Origin: Solimonas sp. SE-A11
GTDB taxonomy: Bacteria > Pseudomonadota > Gammaproteobacteria > Nevskiales > Nevskiaceae
DNA: 64,000 nucleotides
NCBI RefSeq assembly: GCF_030345715.1
Contig: NZ_JAUASX010000008.1
Coordinates: 62,001-126,000, forward strand
Direction of reading: 5' to 3'
Positions 16,326 through 26,204 of this stretch are shown piece after piece. Made by a program: the position numbers and the translations under genes. The notes under the pieces are model-generated. The model saw only the letters and a program-made list of their open reading frames with translations, ran no database searches and had not been told where the DNA came from. The stretch's first letter is position 1, and every line of letters starts with the position of its first letter.

Positions 16326-17509
16326 GCACGAACCGCGATATCGCCATCCTCGGCGTCGGCATGCATCCCTGGGGCAAGTGGGGCAAGAATTTCGTCGAAT
16401 ACGGCGTAAAGGCCGCGCGTGACGCGCTGGCCGACTCTGGCGTGAACTGGCGCGACATCCAGTTCGTCTCCGGCGCGGCGACCATCCGCAACGGCTATCC
16501 GGGCCAGGTGGCCGGTGCCACCTTCGCGCAGGCCCTCGGCTGGCAGGGCGCGCAGGTCAATACCTCCTACGCCGCCTGCGCCTCGGGCTCCCAGGCCCTG
16601 GCCGCGGCACGCTCCAAGATCCTCTCGGGCGAGTGCGAGGTGGCGCTGGTGATCGGCTCCGACACCACGCCCAAGGGCTTCCTCAAGCCGCAGCCGGGCG
16701 ACCGTCCGGACGATCCGGATTGGGTGCGCTTCCGCCTCGGTATCACCAACCCGACCTACTTCGCGCTCTATGCGCGTCGCCGCATCGAGATGTACGGCGA
16801 CACGCTGGAGGACTTCGCGCAGGTCAAGATCAAGAACGCGCAGCACGGCCTGTCCAACGTCAACGCCCGCTACCGCAAGGTCTTCAATGCCGCGGACGTG
16901 GCGGCTTCGCCGATGGTGGCCGACCCGCTGCGCCTGATGGACATCTGCGCCACCTCCGACGGCGCCGCTGCGATCATCGTCTCCAGCGTCGAGTACGCCC
17001 GGAAAATCGGCAAGGCCAAGGCCCCGCGCATCGCCGCCATCTCCACCGTGACGCCGACCTTCGCCTCGGCCCTGGTCGAGATGCCGGACATCGCCACGGA
17101 TTCCGCCGTCGCCGTGCCGGCGCAGAGCTTCCGCGCCGCGCTGCCCCGCAAGGCCTACGAGGAAGCCGGCATCGGCCCCGCGGACGTCAGCGTGGCCGAG
17201 GTCTACGACCTCTCCACCGCGCTGGAACTGGACTGGATCGAGGACCTGCAGCTCTGCGCCCGCGGCGACGCCGCCAGACTGCTGCGCGAAGGCGCCACCC
17301 GCGTGGGTGGCCGCCTGCCGGTGAATCCCTCCGGTGGCCTGGCCTGCTTCGGTGAAGCGGTGCCGGCCCAGGCGCTGGCCCAGGTCTGTGAGCTGACCTG
17401 GCAGCTGCGCGGCCAGGCCGGCGAGCGCCAGGTGGCGAACGCAAAGGTCGGCATCACGGCGAACCAGGGCCTGTTCGGCCATGGCTCCTCGGTGATCGTG
17501 AAGGCCTGA
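16322..17509 (+). CDS. SCP-x/Ltp-type thiolase-like enzyme, probable aldolase
   Basis: A 395-residue member of the lipid-transfer (SCP-x) thiolase branch. Cys86 lies in AACASGSQAL, the site of the thiolase nucleophile, but the C-terminal thiolase Cys is replaced by GLFGHGSSVIV. The position usually holding His is Tyr295 in AEVYDLST. This set is what has been described for Ltp2-type retro-aldolases, which shorten C22 steroid side chains to a 17-keto product, rather than for true thiolases. The coupled DUF35 gene supports that. Why it sits inside the C/D-ring operon is unclear; it may act on a ring-derived hydroxyacyl-CoA. Confidence 0.75.
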   Translation: MSTNRDIAILGVGMHPWGKWGKNFVEYGVKAARDALADSGVNWRDIQFVSGAATIRNGYPGQVAGATFAQALGWQGAQVNTSYAACASGSQALAAARSKILSGECEVALVIGSDTTPKGFLKPQPGDRPDDPDWVRFRLGITNPTYFALYARRRIEMYGDTLEDFAQVKIKNAQHGLSNVNARYRKVFNAADVAASPMVADPLRLMDICATSDGAAAIIVSSVEYARKIGKAKAPRIAAISTVTPTFASALVEMPDIATDSAVAVPAQSFRAALPRKAYEEAGIGPADVSVAEVYDLSTALELDWIEDLQLCARGDAARLLREGATRVGGRLPVNPSGGLACFGEAVPAQALAQVCELTWQLRGQAGERQVANAKVGITANQGLFGHGSSVIVKA

Positions 17510-17513
17510 GCCC

Positions 17514-18380
17514 ATGACACAGCCTGCCAACGTCGAGCGCGATGAAGTCGTGCTCTATGAGGTCCGCGACGGCATCGCCTGGCTGACGATGAACCGCCCG
17601 CGCTACCACAACGCGCAGAACTCCAAGATGACCTATGCCCTCGACTCCGCCTTCCGGCGTGCGGTCGACGACGACGCGGTCAAGGTGATCGTGCTGGCCG
17701 GCACCGGCAAGAACTTCTCGGCGGGCCATGACATCGGCACGCCGGAGCGCGACGCGCACGAGAGCTTCGAGCGCCAGCACCTCTGGTACGACCACGTCGG
17801 CAAGCCCGGCGGCGAGTTCCAGTATGCCCGCGAGCAGGAGGTCTACCTCGGCATGTGCCGCCGCTGGCGCGACGTGCCCAAGCCGACCATCGCCATGGTG
17901 CAGGGCGCCTGCATCGCCGGCGGCCTGATGCTGGCCTGGATCTGCGACCTGATCGTGGCCAGCGAGGACGCCTACTTCCAGGACCCTGTGCTGAAGATGG
18001 GCATTCCGGGCGTGGAGTACTTTGCCCACGCCTTCGAGCTGCATCCGCGCATCGCCAAGGAATTCCTGTTCCTGGGCGAGAAGATGAAGGCCGATCGTGC
18101 CCAGCTGATGGGCATGGTCAACCGCGTGGTGCCGCGCGAGGAGCTGCAGGCCGCCGTCGAGGGCATCGCGCAGAAGCTTGCTGCGCAGCCGCGCTTGGCG
18201 ATGGCCCTGGCCAAGCAGGCGATCAACCACGTCGAGGAACTGCGCGGCAAGCGCAGCGCGATGGACGCCGCCTTCGGCTGGCACCACCTGGCCCATGTCC
18301 ACAACCAGCTGCTGACCGGCAACAACCTCGCCGGTCTGGACGCCAAGGCCATGGCTGCGGCCAACAAGAAGAACGACTAG
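17514..18380 (+). CDS. Enoyl-CoA hydratase/isomerase family protein without the two catalytic Glu
   Basis: A 288-residue crotonase-fold protein. The oxyanion-hole segments are present: KNFSAGHDIG at about 64-73 and the GACIAGGLMLAWICDL stretch. Where hydratases carry their two catalytic glutamates (GGxxE and PE), this protein has Met (GGLMLAW) and Val (QDPVLKMGIPG). Simple hydration is therefore doubtful, and an isomerase, hydrolase or C-C bond lyase activity is more likely. It lies four bases after the thiolase-like gene and four before ipdC, within the C/D-ring operon. I do not recognise a characterised orthologue. Confidence 0.75.
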   Translation: MTQPANVERDEVVLYEVRDGIAWLTMNRPRYHNAQNSKMTYALDSAFRRAVDDDAVKVIVLAGTGKNFSAGHDIGTPERDAHESFERQHLWYDHVGKPGGEFQYAREQEVYLGMCRRWRDVPKPTIAMVQGACIAGGLMLAWICDLIVASEDAYFQDPVLKMGIPGVEYFAHAFELHPRIAKEFLFLGEKMKADRAQLMGMVNRVVPREELQAAVEGIAQKLAAQPRLAMALAKQAINHVEELRGKRSAMDAAFGWHHLAHVHNQLLTGNNLAGLDAKAMAAANKKND

Positions 18381-18384
18381 TCAG

Positions 18385-19470
18385 ATGAGCCAATCCCTGC
18401 AAACCGAACTCACGCGCCTGCTGGGCTGCCGCTATCCCATCGTGCAGACCGCGATGGGCTGGGTGGCGGACGCCAGGCTCGTGGCGGCCACCAGCAATGC
18501 CGGCGGCTTCGGCTTCCTGGCCGCCGCCACCATGTCCACCGTGCAGCTGGAGCAGGCCATCGCCGACGTGCGCGCCGCCACCACGGTGCAGTTCGGCGTG
18601 AACTTCCACATGTTCCAGCCCAATGCGCTGGAAGTGATCGAACTCTGCCTGAAGCACAAGGACCGCGTGCGCGCGGTGTCCTATGGCCGCGGCCCCGACG
18701 CCAAGACCATCAAGCGTTTCAAGGAGGCCGGCATCCTGTGCATGCCCACTGTCGGCGCGCTGAAGCATGCGCAGAAGGCGGTGGAACTGGGCGCCGACAT
18801 CATCACCGTGCAGGGCGCGGAGGGTGGCGGCCACACCGGCTCGGTGCCCACCACGCTGCTGCTGCCGCAGGTGCTGGACGCCGTGAAGGTGCCGGTGGTC
18901 GCGGCCGGCGGCTTCCATAGCGGCCGTGGCCTGGCCGGTGCACTGGCCTTCGGTGCCGCCGGCATCGCCATGGGCACGCGCTTCCTGATGACGGCGGAAT
19001 CGCCGGTGCCGCAGGCCACGCTGCAGAAGTACGTCGCGGTGAAGGAACCGGCGCAGATCCGTGCTTCCACCGCCGTCGACGGCATGCCGCAGCGCATGAT
19101 CGACAACCCCTTCCTGCTGAAGCTGGAAAGCGGCGGCCTGCTGCATCGCCTGTTCGTGGCCCTGAGCAGTGCCTGGAAATGGCGCGTGCATACCGGCATG
19201 TCGGTGGGCCACATGGCCAAGACCTTCTTCGCCGCGCTGCGCGAGGGTGACTCCGCGATCCAGACCATGATGGCCGCCAATGCCCCGGTGCTGATCCAGC
19301 GCGCGATGGTGGAAGGTCGCCCGGACGAAGGCGTGCTGCCCTCCGGCCAGGTCGCCGCCGTGATCGGCTCGCTGCCCAGCGTCAAGGACGTCATCGAAGG
19401 CATCGCCACGGAGGCCGAGGCCCGCCTCGCCAGCCTCTCCACCCGCAATCCCCTGGACAAGACCGCATGA
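18385..19470 (+). CDS. ipdC: IpdC, FMN-dependent oxidoreductase (nitronate monooxygenase fold)
   Basis: A 361-residue TIM-barrel flavoprotein. The FMN/phosphate motif GAEGGGHTG lies at 144-152, with VVAAGGFHSGRGLAGALAFGAAGIAMGTRF following. The family is annotated as nitronate monooxygenase or 2-nitropropane dioxygenase. Its place between ipdAB and echA20 and its length match IpdC, a NADH-dependent flavoprotein needed for a redox step on the C/D-ring CoA intermediates. It starts four bases after the preceding stop and ends in an ATGA overlap with echA20. Confidence 0.85.
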   Translation: MSQSLQTELTRLLGCRYPIVQTAMGWVADARLVAATSNAGGFGFLAAATMSTVQLEQAIADVRAATTVQFGVNFHMFQPNALEVIELCLKHKDRVRAVSYGRGPDAKTIKRFKEAGILCMPTVGALKHAQKAVELGADIITVQGAEGGGHTGSVPTTLLLPQVLDAVKVPVVAAGGFHSGRGLAGALAFGAAGIAMGTRFLMTAESPVPQATLQKYVAVKEPAQIRASTAVDGMPQRMIDNPFLLKLESGGLLHRLFVALSSAWKWRVHTGMSVGHMAKTFFAALREGDSAIQTMMAANAPVLIQRAMVEGRPDEGVLPSGQVAAVIGSLPSVKDVIEGIATEAEARLASLSTRNPLDKTA

Positions 19471-20219
19471 GCCACGGCTTTAGCACCACCATCAACGACG
19501 GCATCGCCGAACTGGTGATCGACCGCCCGCCGGTCAACGCCCTCAATGACGCCGGCTGGCATGCGCTGGCCGACGAGATCGAGAAGCTGGGCACCCACCC
19601 GGACGCGCGCGTGATCGTGCTGCGCTCCGAGGGACGCGGCTTCTGCGCCGGCGTGGACATCAAGGAGCTGGACAAGCACCCGGAGAAGATCGTCTCGGTC
19701 AATGCCGGCAACTACCGCAGCTTCAAGGCCGTGCACCGCAACCCGTTGCCGGTGATCGTGGCCGTGCACGGCTTCGTGCTCGGCGGCGGCATCGGCCTGG
19801 CCGGCGCGGCGGACATCGTCGTGGCCAGCCAGGACGCTACCTTCGGCGTGCCCGAGGTGGATCGCGGTGCGATGGGTGGCGGTGCCCACCTGCAGCGCCT
19901 GTTCCCGGTGCAGAAGGTGCGCATGATGTACTTCACCGGCGAGCCGATCACCGCCGCCGAGGCCCACCGCCTGGGCGCCATCGAAACCGTGGTGCCGCGC
20001 GCCGAGTTGCGCGAGGCCGCGCTGTCCATCGCGCGCAAGATCGCCGCCAAGAGCACGGCGATGATCCGCCTGGCCAAGGAGTCCCTCAACGGCATCGAGG
20101 ACGGCAACCTGGAAGACAAGTACCGCTGGGAGCAGGGCTTCACACTCCAGGCGTACAGCGAGAAAGATTCGGCAGAAACAAGGCGCGCCTTCGTCGAGAA
20201 GCGTGAAGCCAAGTTCTAG
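19467..20219 (+). CDS. echA20: EchA20-type CoA-dependent ring hydrolase
   Basis: A 250-residue crotonase-fold enzyme. GRGFCAGVDIKEL, GGGIGLAGAADIVVAS, DATFGVPEVDRGAMGGGAHL and the late EQGFTLQAYS match mycobacterial EchA20 as I recall it. The first catalytic Glu is replaced (GGGIGLA), while the second is kept in PEV. EchA20 hydrolyses a cyclic 1,3-diketone CoA ester to open ring D, the step before IpdAB. ATG 19467 overlaps the ipdC stop, so ipdC and echA20 are translated together. Confidence 0.83.
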   Translation: MSHGFSTTINDGIAELVIDRPPVNALNDAGWHALADEIEKLGTHPDARVIVLRSEGRGFCAGVDIKELDKHPEKIVSVNAGNYRSFKAVHRNPLPVIVAVHGFVLGGGIGLAGAADIVVASQDATFGVPEVDRGAMGGGAHLQRLFPVQKVRMMYFTGEPITAAEAHRLGAIETVVPRAELREAALSIARKIAAKSTAMIRLAKESLNGIEDGNLEDKYRWEQGFTLQAYSEKDSAETRRAFVEKREAKF

Positions 20220-20261
20220 CCGAAGAGCTGAACTAAATAAAATAAACATAGGGCTGAAACC

Positions 20262-21422
<1,161 letters not shown>

Positions 21423-21432
21423 GGAGAACGCC

Positions 21433-22488
21433 ATGGACTTTGCGTTCAAAGACGAACACATCGCTTTCTCCGACTCCATCCGCAAGTTCCTGATGGTGGA
21501 AGCCGCGCCCGAGTGGCTGCGCGAGATCTGGGAGACCGAGACCGGCCGCTCGCGCGAGCTGCGCGGCAAGCTGGCCGAGCAGGGTCTCACGGCACTGTCG
21601 GTGCCGGAGGAATTCGGTGGCATCGGCGCCGGCGACCTGGAGTGGGTGCTGATCCACCAGGAGCTGGGCTACTACGCCATCCCGGATTCGCTGATCGACA
21701 CCGCGTACCTGGCTACCTACCTGCTCAACCGCCTGCCGGCGGCTGACGCCACGCTGAAGAAGACCTGGCTGCCGAAGATCGCCGACGGCAGCGCGCGCAT
21801 CGCCGTGGGCCACCCGGTCAACCCGATGGTGGCGGACGCGCAGAACGCCGACCTGATCCTGATGTGGCATGACGACGAGGTGCATGCGTTGACCAAGGAC
21901 CAGGTCAAGCTGTCGTTCAATCCCAGCATCGACATGTCGCGCCGCCTCTACAAGGTCAACTGGACGCCCAGCGACGCCACGCGCATCTGCCCGGCGCGCC
22001 TGGGCAAGCAGCTCTGGGACGGCGTGCTGGACCGCGCCGCCCTGGCCGGTGCCGCGCAGTTGGTCGGCCTGACCCAGCGCATGCTGGACCTGGGCATCGA
22101 CTACAGCGCTACGCGCAAGCAATTCGGCAAGCCGATCGGCTCCTTCCAGGCAGTGAAGCACCACCTGGCCGACGTCGCCGTGAAGGCCGAGTTCGCCAAG
22201 CCCGTGCTGTATCGCGCTGCCTACGCCACCGAGCGTGAGCAGGCCCGCCGCGGCGTGTACGTGTCGCACGCCAAGCTCGCCGCCGGCGAAGCCGCCTGGC
22301 TGGGTGCGCGCAAGAGCATGCAGGTGCATGGGGCCATGGGCTACACCTGGGAAACCGACCTGCAAATGTTCATGAAGCGCGCCTGGGCGCTGGACGCGGC
22401 CTGGGGCGATCGCGCCTTCCACAAGAAGCGCATCGCCGACTTCATTCTTGCCGACGGGGCCCGCCTGGGTCCGGGCGAAACGTTCTGA
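21433..22488 (+). CDS. Acyl-CoA dehydrogenase, beta-type subunit of a steroid heterotetramer
   Basis: A 351-residue protein, shorter than typical dehydrogenases. It keeps TRKQFGKPIGSFQAVKHHLADV and QVHGAMGYTWETDLQMFMKRA, which form the FAD- and dimer-contacting part. The middle beta domain is compressed (VDAQNADLILMWHDDEVHAL) and the catalytic Glu motif is absent. This fits the non-catalytic partner of the 20262-21422 enzyme, as in FadE heterotetramers of steroid degraders. AAGGAG precedes the ATG at good spacing, ten bases after the partner gene. Confidence 0.82.
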   Translation: MDFAFKDEHIAFSDSIRKFLMVEAAPEWLREIWETETGRSRELRGKLAEQGLTALSVPEEFGGIGAGDLEWVLIHQELGYYAIPDSLIDTAYLATYLLNRLPAADATLKKTWLPKIADGSARIAVGHPVNPMVADAQNADLILMWHDDEVHALTKDQVKLSFNPSIDMSRRLYKVNWTPSDATRICPARLGKQLWDGVLDRAALAGAAQLVGLTQRMLDLGIDYSATRKQFGKPIGSFQAVKHHLADVAVKAEFAKPVLYRAAYATEREQARRGVYVSHAKLAAGEAAWLGARKSMQVHGAMGYTWETDLQMFMKRAWALDAAWGDRAFHKKRIADFILADGARLGPGETF

Positions 22489-22497
22489 AAAGACAAG

Positions 22498-22569
22498 AAT
22501 CGGGAATGGGGAACCGGGAATCGTAGACACGGCTGTTGTTACGATTCCCGATTCCCCATGCCCGATTCC
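22498..22569. repeat. GGGAATCG palindromic repeat, copy 1
   Basis: GAATCGGGAATGGGGAACC and CGGGAATCGTA are answered by TACGATTCCCG and ATTCCCCATGCCCGATTC. It lies between the dehydrogenase beta-subunit gene and fadA6. A related copy flanks the other side of fadA6 (23759-23843). Confidence 0.75.
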
Positions 22570-22605
22570 CAAGCCAGTCACCCGAACTCTCGAAGGAATA
22601 CAGCA

Positions 22606-23754
22606 ATGTCAGAAGCTTACATCGTCGACGTCCTGCGCACGCCCACCGGCAAGCGCAAGGGCGGCCTGTCCGCCATCCACGGTGCCGATCTTGGCGCACA
22701 CGTGCTCAAGACCCTGGTCGAGCGCAACAAGATTCCGGCCGAGGACTATGACGACGTCATCTTCGGCTGCCTGGATGCCATCGGCCCGCTGGCCGGCAAC
22801 ATCGCCCGCACCTCCTGGCTGGCCGCCGGCCTGCCGCTGCACGTGCCGGGCGTGACCATCGACCGCCAGTGCGGCTCCTCGCAGCAGGCTGTCCACTTCG
22901 CCGCGCAGGCGGTGATGAGCGGCACGCAGGACGTGGTCGTCGCCGGTGGCGTGCAGACCATGACGCAGATCCCCATCTCGTCGGCGATGATCGCGGCGCA
23001 GCCCCTGGGCTTCAAGGATCCGTTCTCCGGATCCAAGGGCTGGACCACGCGCTTCGGCACCGACCCGGTCTCGCAGTTCCACGGCGCGCAGCTGATCGCC
23101 AACAAGTGGGACATCTCCCGCCTGGACATGGAGAAGTTCGCGCTGGAGTCGCACCGCCGTGCGCGCCAGGCCCAGAAGGAAGGCCGCTTCGACCGCGAGA
23201 TCATCGAATCCTGGGGCATCAAGCAGGACGAGACCGTGCGTGACACCACGCTGGAGCAGATGGCCACGCTGCAGCCGCTGGCCGAGGGCGGCACCATCAC
23301 CGCCGGCGTGTCGAGCCAGACCGGCGACGGCGCCTCCGCGCTGCTGGTGGTCTCCGAGCGCGCACTGAAGAAGTACAACCTCACGCCGCGCGCCCGCATC
23401 CACCACATGAGCGTCTACGCCGACGACCCGATCTACATGCTCACCGCGCCGATTCCCGCCACCCGAGTGGCGATGAAGAAGGCCGGCATGTCGCTGGACC
23501 AGATCGACCTGGTCGAGATCAACGAGGCCTTCGCCCCGGTGGTGCTGTCCTGGCTCAAGGACACCGGCTACCCGCACGCCAAGACCAACGTCAACGGCGG
23601 CGCCATCGCCCTGTCGCACCCGCTGGGCGCCACCGGCGTCAAGCTGATGTCGACCCTGCTGTGCGAGCTGGAACGCACCAAGGGCCGCTACGGCCTGCAG
23701 ACCATGTGCGAAGGCGGCGGCGTGGCCAACGTCACGATCATCGAGCGCCTGTAA
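22606..23754 (+). CDS. fadA6: FadA6-type thiolase of C/D-ring degradation
   Basis: A 382-residue thiolase with nucleophile Cys89 (DRQCGSSQQA), His338 (GGAIALSHPLGATG) and Cys368 (QTMCEGGG). QIPISSAMIAAQ, ARIHHMSVYADDP and LQTMCEGGGVANVTIIERL match mycobacterial FadA6 nearly residue for residue from memory. It should cleave the beta-ketoacyl-CoA formed after ring opening, releasing acetyl-CoA. The start at ATG 22606 follows a GAAGGAA-rich site. It is flanked by two GGGAATCG repeats, which may form hairpins that stabilise or punctuate the transcript. Confidence 0.87.
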   Translation: MSEAYIVDVLRTPTGKRKGGLSAIHGADLGAHVLKTLVERNKIPAEDYDDVIFGCLDAIGPLAGNIARTSWLAAGLPLHVPGVTIDRQCGSSQQAVHFAAQAVMSGTQDVVVAGGVQTMTQIPISSAMIAAQPLGFKDPFSGSKGWTTRFGTDPVSQFHGAQLIANKWDISRLDMEKFALESHRRARQAQKEGRFDREIIESWGIKQDETVRDTTLEQMATLQPLAEGGTITAGVSSQTGDGASALLVVSERALKKYNLTPRARIHHMSVYADDPIYMLTAPIPATRVAMKKAGMSLDQIDLVEINEAFAPVVLSWLKDTGYPHAKTNVNGGAIALSHPLGATGVKLMSTLLCELERTKGRYGLQTMCEGGGVANVTIIERL

Positions 23755-23758
23755 AGAC

Positions 23759-23843
23759 GGGAATCGGGAGTCGGGAATCGTTTCCGGCCCCCGATTCCCA
23801 GGCCGCATCGCTTTAACGATTCCCGATTCTCCATTCCCGATTC
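23759..23843. repeat. GGGAATCG palindromic repeat, copy 2
   Basis: GGGAATCGGGAGTCGGGAATCG is mirrored by CGATTCCCGATTCTCCATTCCCGATTC, written here as CGATTCCCGATTC and CATTCCCGATTC. It has the same composition as the copy at 22498-22569 and lies directly after the fadA6 stop. Confidence 0.75.
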
Positions 23844-23855
23844 ACGGATACCAAC

Positions 23856-24737
23856 ATGGGCATCTGCAACAACCGCACGATCATCGTCACCGGCTCCGGA
23901 GCCGGCCTGGGCCGCGGCTACGCGCTGGCACTGGCCGCCGAGGGCGCCAACGTCGTGGTCAACGACATCAAGCGCGAGGCCGCCGAGGCCGTGGTCGCGG
24001 AAATCCAGGCCGCCGGCGGCCAGGCCGTGGCCAGCGTCGACGACATCACCTCGATGGCCGGCGCCGAGAACATCGTCAAGACCGCCGTCGACACCTTCGG
24101 CGACGTCCATGGCGTGGTCAACAACGCCGGCATCGTGCGCGACCGCATGTTCGCCTCGCTGTCCGAGGACGACTGGGACCTCGTGGTGAAGGTTCATCTC
24201 AAGGGCCACTTCTGCATCGCCAGCAAGCTGGTGCAGCGCTGGCGCGATCAGGTGAAGGCCACCGGCACCAAGGCCGACGGCCGCATCATCAACACCAGCT
24301 CCGGCGCCGGCCTCAACGGCTCCATCGGCCAGAGCAACTACGCCGCCGCCAAGGGCGGCATCGCCTCGCTGACGCTAGTGCAGGCGGCGGAACTGGGCCG
24401 CTACGGCATCACCGCCAACGCCCTGGCCCCGGCCGCGCGCACCGGCATGACCGAAGGCCCCTTCGGCGCCATGATGAAGAAGCCGGAAGACGGCAGCTTC
24501 GATCACTACGCCCCCGAGAACGTCGCCCCGCTGGTGGTCTGGCTGTGCAGCCCGCTGTCGGCCCACGTCAGCGGCAAGGTCTTCGAGGTGGAGGGCGGCA
24601 AGGTCTCCATCGCCAACGGCTGGAAGACCGGCATCGTCCGCGACAAGAAGGCGCGCTGGAACCCGGCTGAACTGACCGACGTGATCGACGGCCTCATAGC
24701 CGAATCGCCGGCGGCGCAGAAGGTCTACGGCAGCTGA
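23856..24737 (+). CDS. Short-chain dehydrogenase, MFE-2/17-beta-HSD4-like
   Basis: A 293-residue SDR with TGSGAGLG (12-19), NNAG (89-92), Ser148/149, Tyr162 and Lys166. The GIVRDRMFASLSEDDWDLVVKVHLKGHF stretch and the extended C-terminus (WNPAELTDVIDGLIAE) resemble the dehydrogenase half of peroxisomal multifunctional enzyme 2. Those enzymes oxidise (3R)-hydroxyacyl-CoA esters, including bile-acid side chains. A beta-oxidation step on a steroid-derived acyl-CoA is the likely role. It lies 101 bases after fadA6, across a repeat, and is followed by a terminator. Confidence 0.78.
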   Translation: MGICNNRTIIVTGSGAGLGRGYALALAAEGANVVVNDIKREAAEAVVAEIQAAGGQAVASVDDITSMAGAENIVKTAVDTFGDVHGVVNNAGIVRDRMFASLSEDDWDLVVKVHLKGHFCIASKLVQRWRDQVKATGTKADGRIINTSSGAGLNGSIGQSNYAAAKGGIASLTLVQAAELGRYGITANALAPAARTGMTEGPFGAMMKKPEDGSFDHYAPENVAPLVVWLCSPLSAHVSGKVFEVEGGKVSIANGWKTGIVRDKKARWNPAELTDVIDGLIAESPAAQKVYGS

Positions 24738-24779
24738 AATTCACCGGTCCGGCCCGCGGCTGGACCGATTGCGGACACG

Positions 24780-24814
24780 ATGCCCTGGGCAAACCAGCCC
24801 GGGGCATTTTCGTT
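24780..24814 (+). terminator. Rho-independent terminator after the C/D-ring operon
   Basis: Stem ATGCCCTGGGC (24780-24790) pairs with GCCCGGGGCAT (24797-24807) around AAACCA and is followed by TTTTCGTT. Confidence 0.75.
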
Positions 24815-24998
24815 GGGGGGCGATGGGAGACGCGTCCTGACCGGCGGGAGCCAATGTCCAGTCGGGCGCGTGACACCTCCCGTCGGGGACGGGCGATCGG
24901 CTGCGGCGGGGACGGCGATGATCGGAAGACAGCTTTCTCGCCTGATTCAAGAGCTTGCTGTTGCACCGCACCATTATGGGTGGAAACCTGGGTTACTG

Positions 24999-25016
24999 TG
25001 ACATTGATTGATGTCA
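24999..25016. promoter_or_regulatory. Inverted repeat TGACAT-N6-ATGTCA, possible operator
   Basis: TGACAT, TGATTG, ATGTCA has perfect 6-base arms. It lies 101 bases upstream of the alpha/beta hydrolase start in an otherwise featureless region. The regulator is unknown. Confidence 0.4.
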
Positions 25017-25116
25017 GGCGAGTCAATGACGCCCGCGTCACCCTCTCTTTAAGGTCCGTGTAGCCCGCGGGGACCCAGGCCTGCGCCGGCTGTTTTGCCA
25101 TATAACTGGAGGCCCG

Positions 25117-26190
25117 ATGATCCGTTTTCCTTCCGCCGCTGTGCTGGCCAGCCTGCGCTCGGCGATGTCTCCGACCCGGCCGGTAATGGGTATTTCCAAA
25201 TTGGGTCCCAAGGGCCTCACCGAGCAGCAGGCCGCGCTGGAGCTGGTCCGCGCTGCCTACCTGGACAAAGCCGAACGCCCCGATGAAGCCGCCCTGCGCC
25301 AATGGCAGCCCTCCGGGCTGGCCTGGCCGCTGCTGCGCGAGGTCCAGCGCCTGGCCACCGGCATGCGCAAGCGCAGCGCCGTGGTCGACAGCCACCGCCT
25401 GGTCTGGATGGAAGGCGGCAAGACCGACGGCGAGCCGGTGCTGCTGCTGCACGGCTTCACCTCCAGCAAGGAAAACTGGCTGCTGATGCTGCCGTTCCTG
25501 ATGCAGCGCTACCGCCTCTACGTGCTGGACCTGCCGGCCTGGGGCGAGAGCCAGTTCATCCATGGCCTGTCCTACACCCTGGACCGCCAGGCCGAGCGCG
25601 TCGCGGAGTGGGCGCGCCGTACCATCGGCGCCCCGGCACACGTGGTGGGCAGCTCCATGGGCGGCGCCATCGCCGGCCTGATGGCGGCGCGCCACGCTTC
25701 CCTGGTGGCCTCGCTGACGCTGATGAACGCCGCCGGCATGCATGGTGAGCGCTCCAGCCCCTTCGAGCAGGGCCTGGCGGAGGGCCGCAACGGCCTGCTC
25801 GCCGGCCGCCTGTCGGAGGTGATCGCGCTGCTGGAGAGCACCATGGAGCGCAACCGCAGCAGCCTGGCCCTGGCCCTGGCGCCGATGATGTACGGCCAGT
25901 TCACCAGCCGCCGCACGCTCAACCTGCACCTGTTCGCGCACATGATCGAGACCCCGCAGGTGGAACTGGCGGGCATCCAGGTGCCGACGCTGGTGCTCTG
26001 GGGCGAGCAGGACCGCATCCTCGACGCCTCGGCCGCCGCCGCCTTCAAGGCCGCCATCCCGCATGCCGTGGTCAAGATTCTCAGCGGCGTGGGCCACCTG
26101 CCGATGGTGGAGGTGCCCGGCGTCACGGCGCGCCGCCTGCGGCACTTCTGGTCCGCGCAGGCCGCGCAGCGTCTCGCGGAAGCAGCCTGA
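25117..26190 (+). CDS. Alpha/beta-hydrolase fold esterase/lipase
   Basis: A 357-residue serine hydrolase. LLLHGFTSSKENW (about 109-121) holds the oxyanion hole, GSSMGG the nucleophile Ser180, WGEQDRILD the probable Asp and GVGHLPMVE the probable His. About 85 residues precede the core, including a segment with RSAMSPTRP but no clear signal peptide. It may hydrolyse a steroid ester or act as a carboxylesterase. HsaD-type C-C hydrolases share the fold, but the motifs here are general. Own promoter and terminator make it monocistronic. CTGGAGG precedes the ATG at proper spacing. Confidence 0.75.
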   Translation: MIRFPSAAVLASLRSAMSPTRPVMGISKLGPKGLTEQQAALELVRAAYLDKAERPDEAALRQWQPSGLAWPLLREVQRLATGMRKRSAVVDSHRLVWMEGGKTDGEPVLLLHGFTSSKENWLLMLPFLMQRYRLYVLDLPAWGESQFIHGLSYTLDRQAERVAEWARRTIGAPAHVVGSSMGGAIAGLMAARHASLVASLTLMNAAGMHGERSSPFEQGLAEGRNGLLAGRLSEVIALLESTMERNRSSLALALAPMMYGQFTSRRTLNLHLFAHMIETPQVELAGIQVPTLVLWGEQDRILDASAAAAFKAAIPHAVVKILSGVGHLPMVEVPGVTARRLRHFWSAQAAQRLAEAA

Positions 26191-26204
26191 GGCCCCTGAA
26201 GTAC

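Larger units (their letters stand above)
24738..25116. other. Intergenic region with a terminator and an inverted repeat, no gene seen
   Basis: Beyond the hairpin at 24780-24814 and the TGACAT/ATGTCA inverted repeat at 24999-25016, I see no convincing coding potential here. Short open frames lack ribosome sites and family resemblance. It is the longest gene-free stretch in the window and probably carries the promoter of the hydrolase gene at 25117. Confidence 0.6.
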
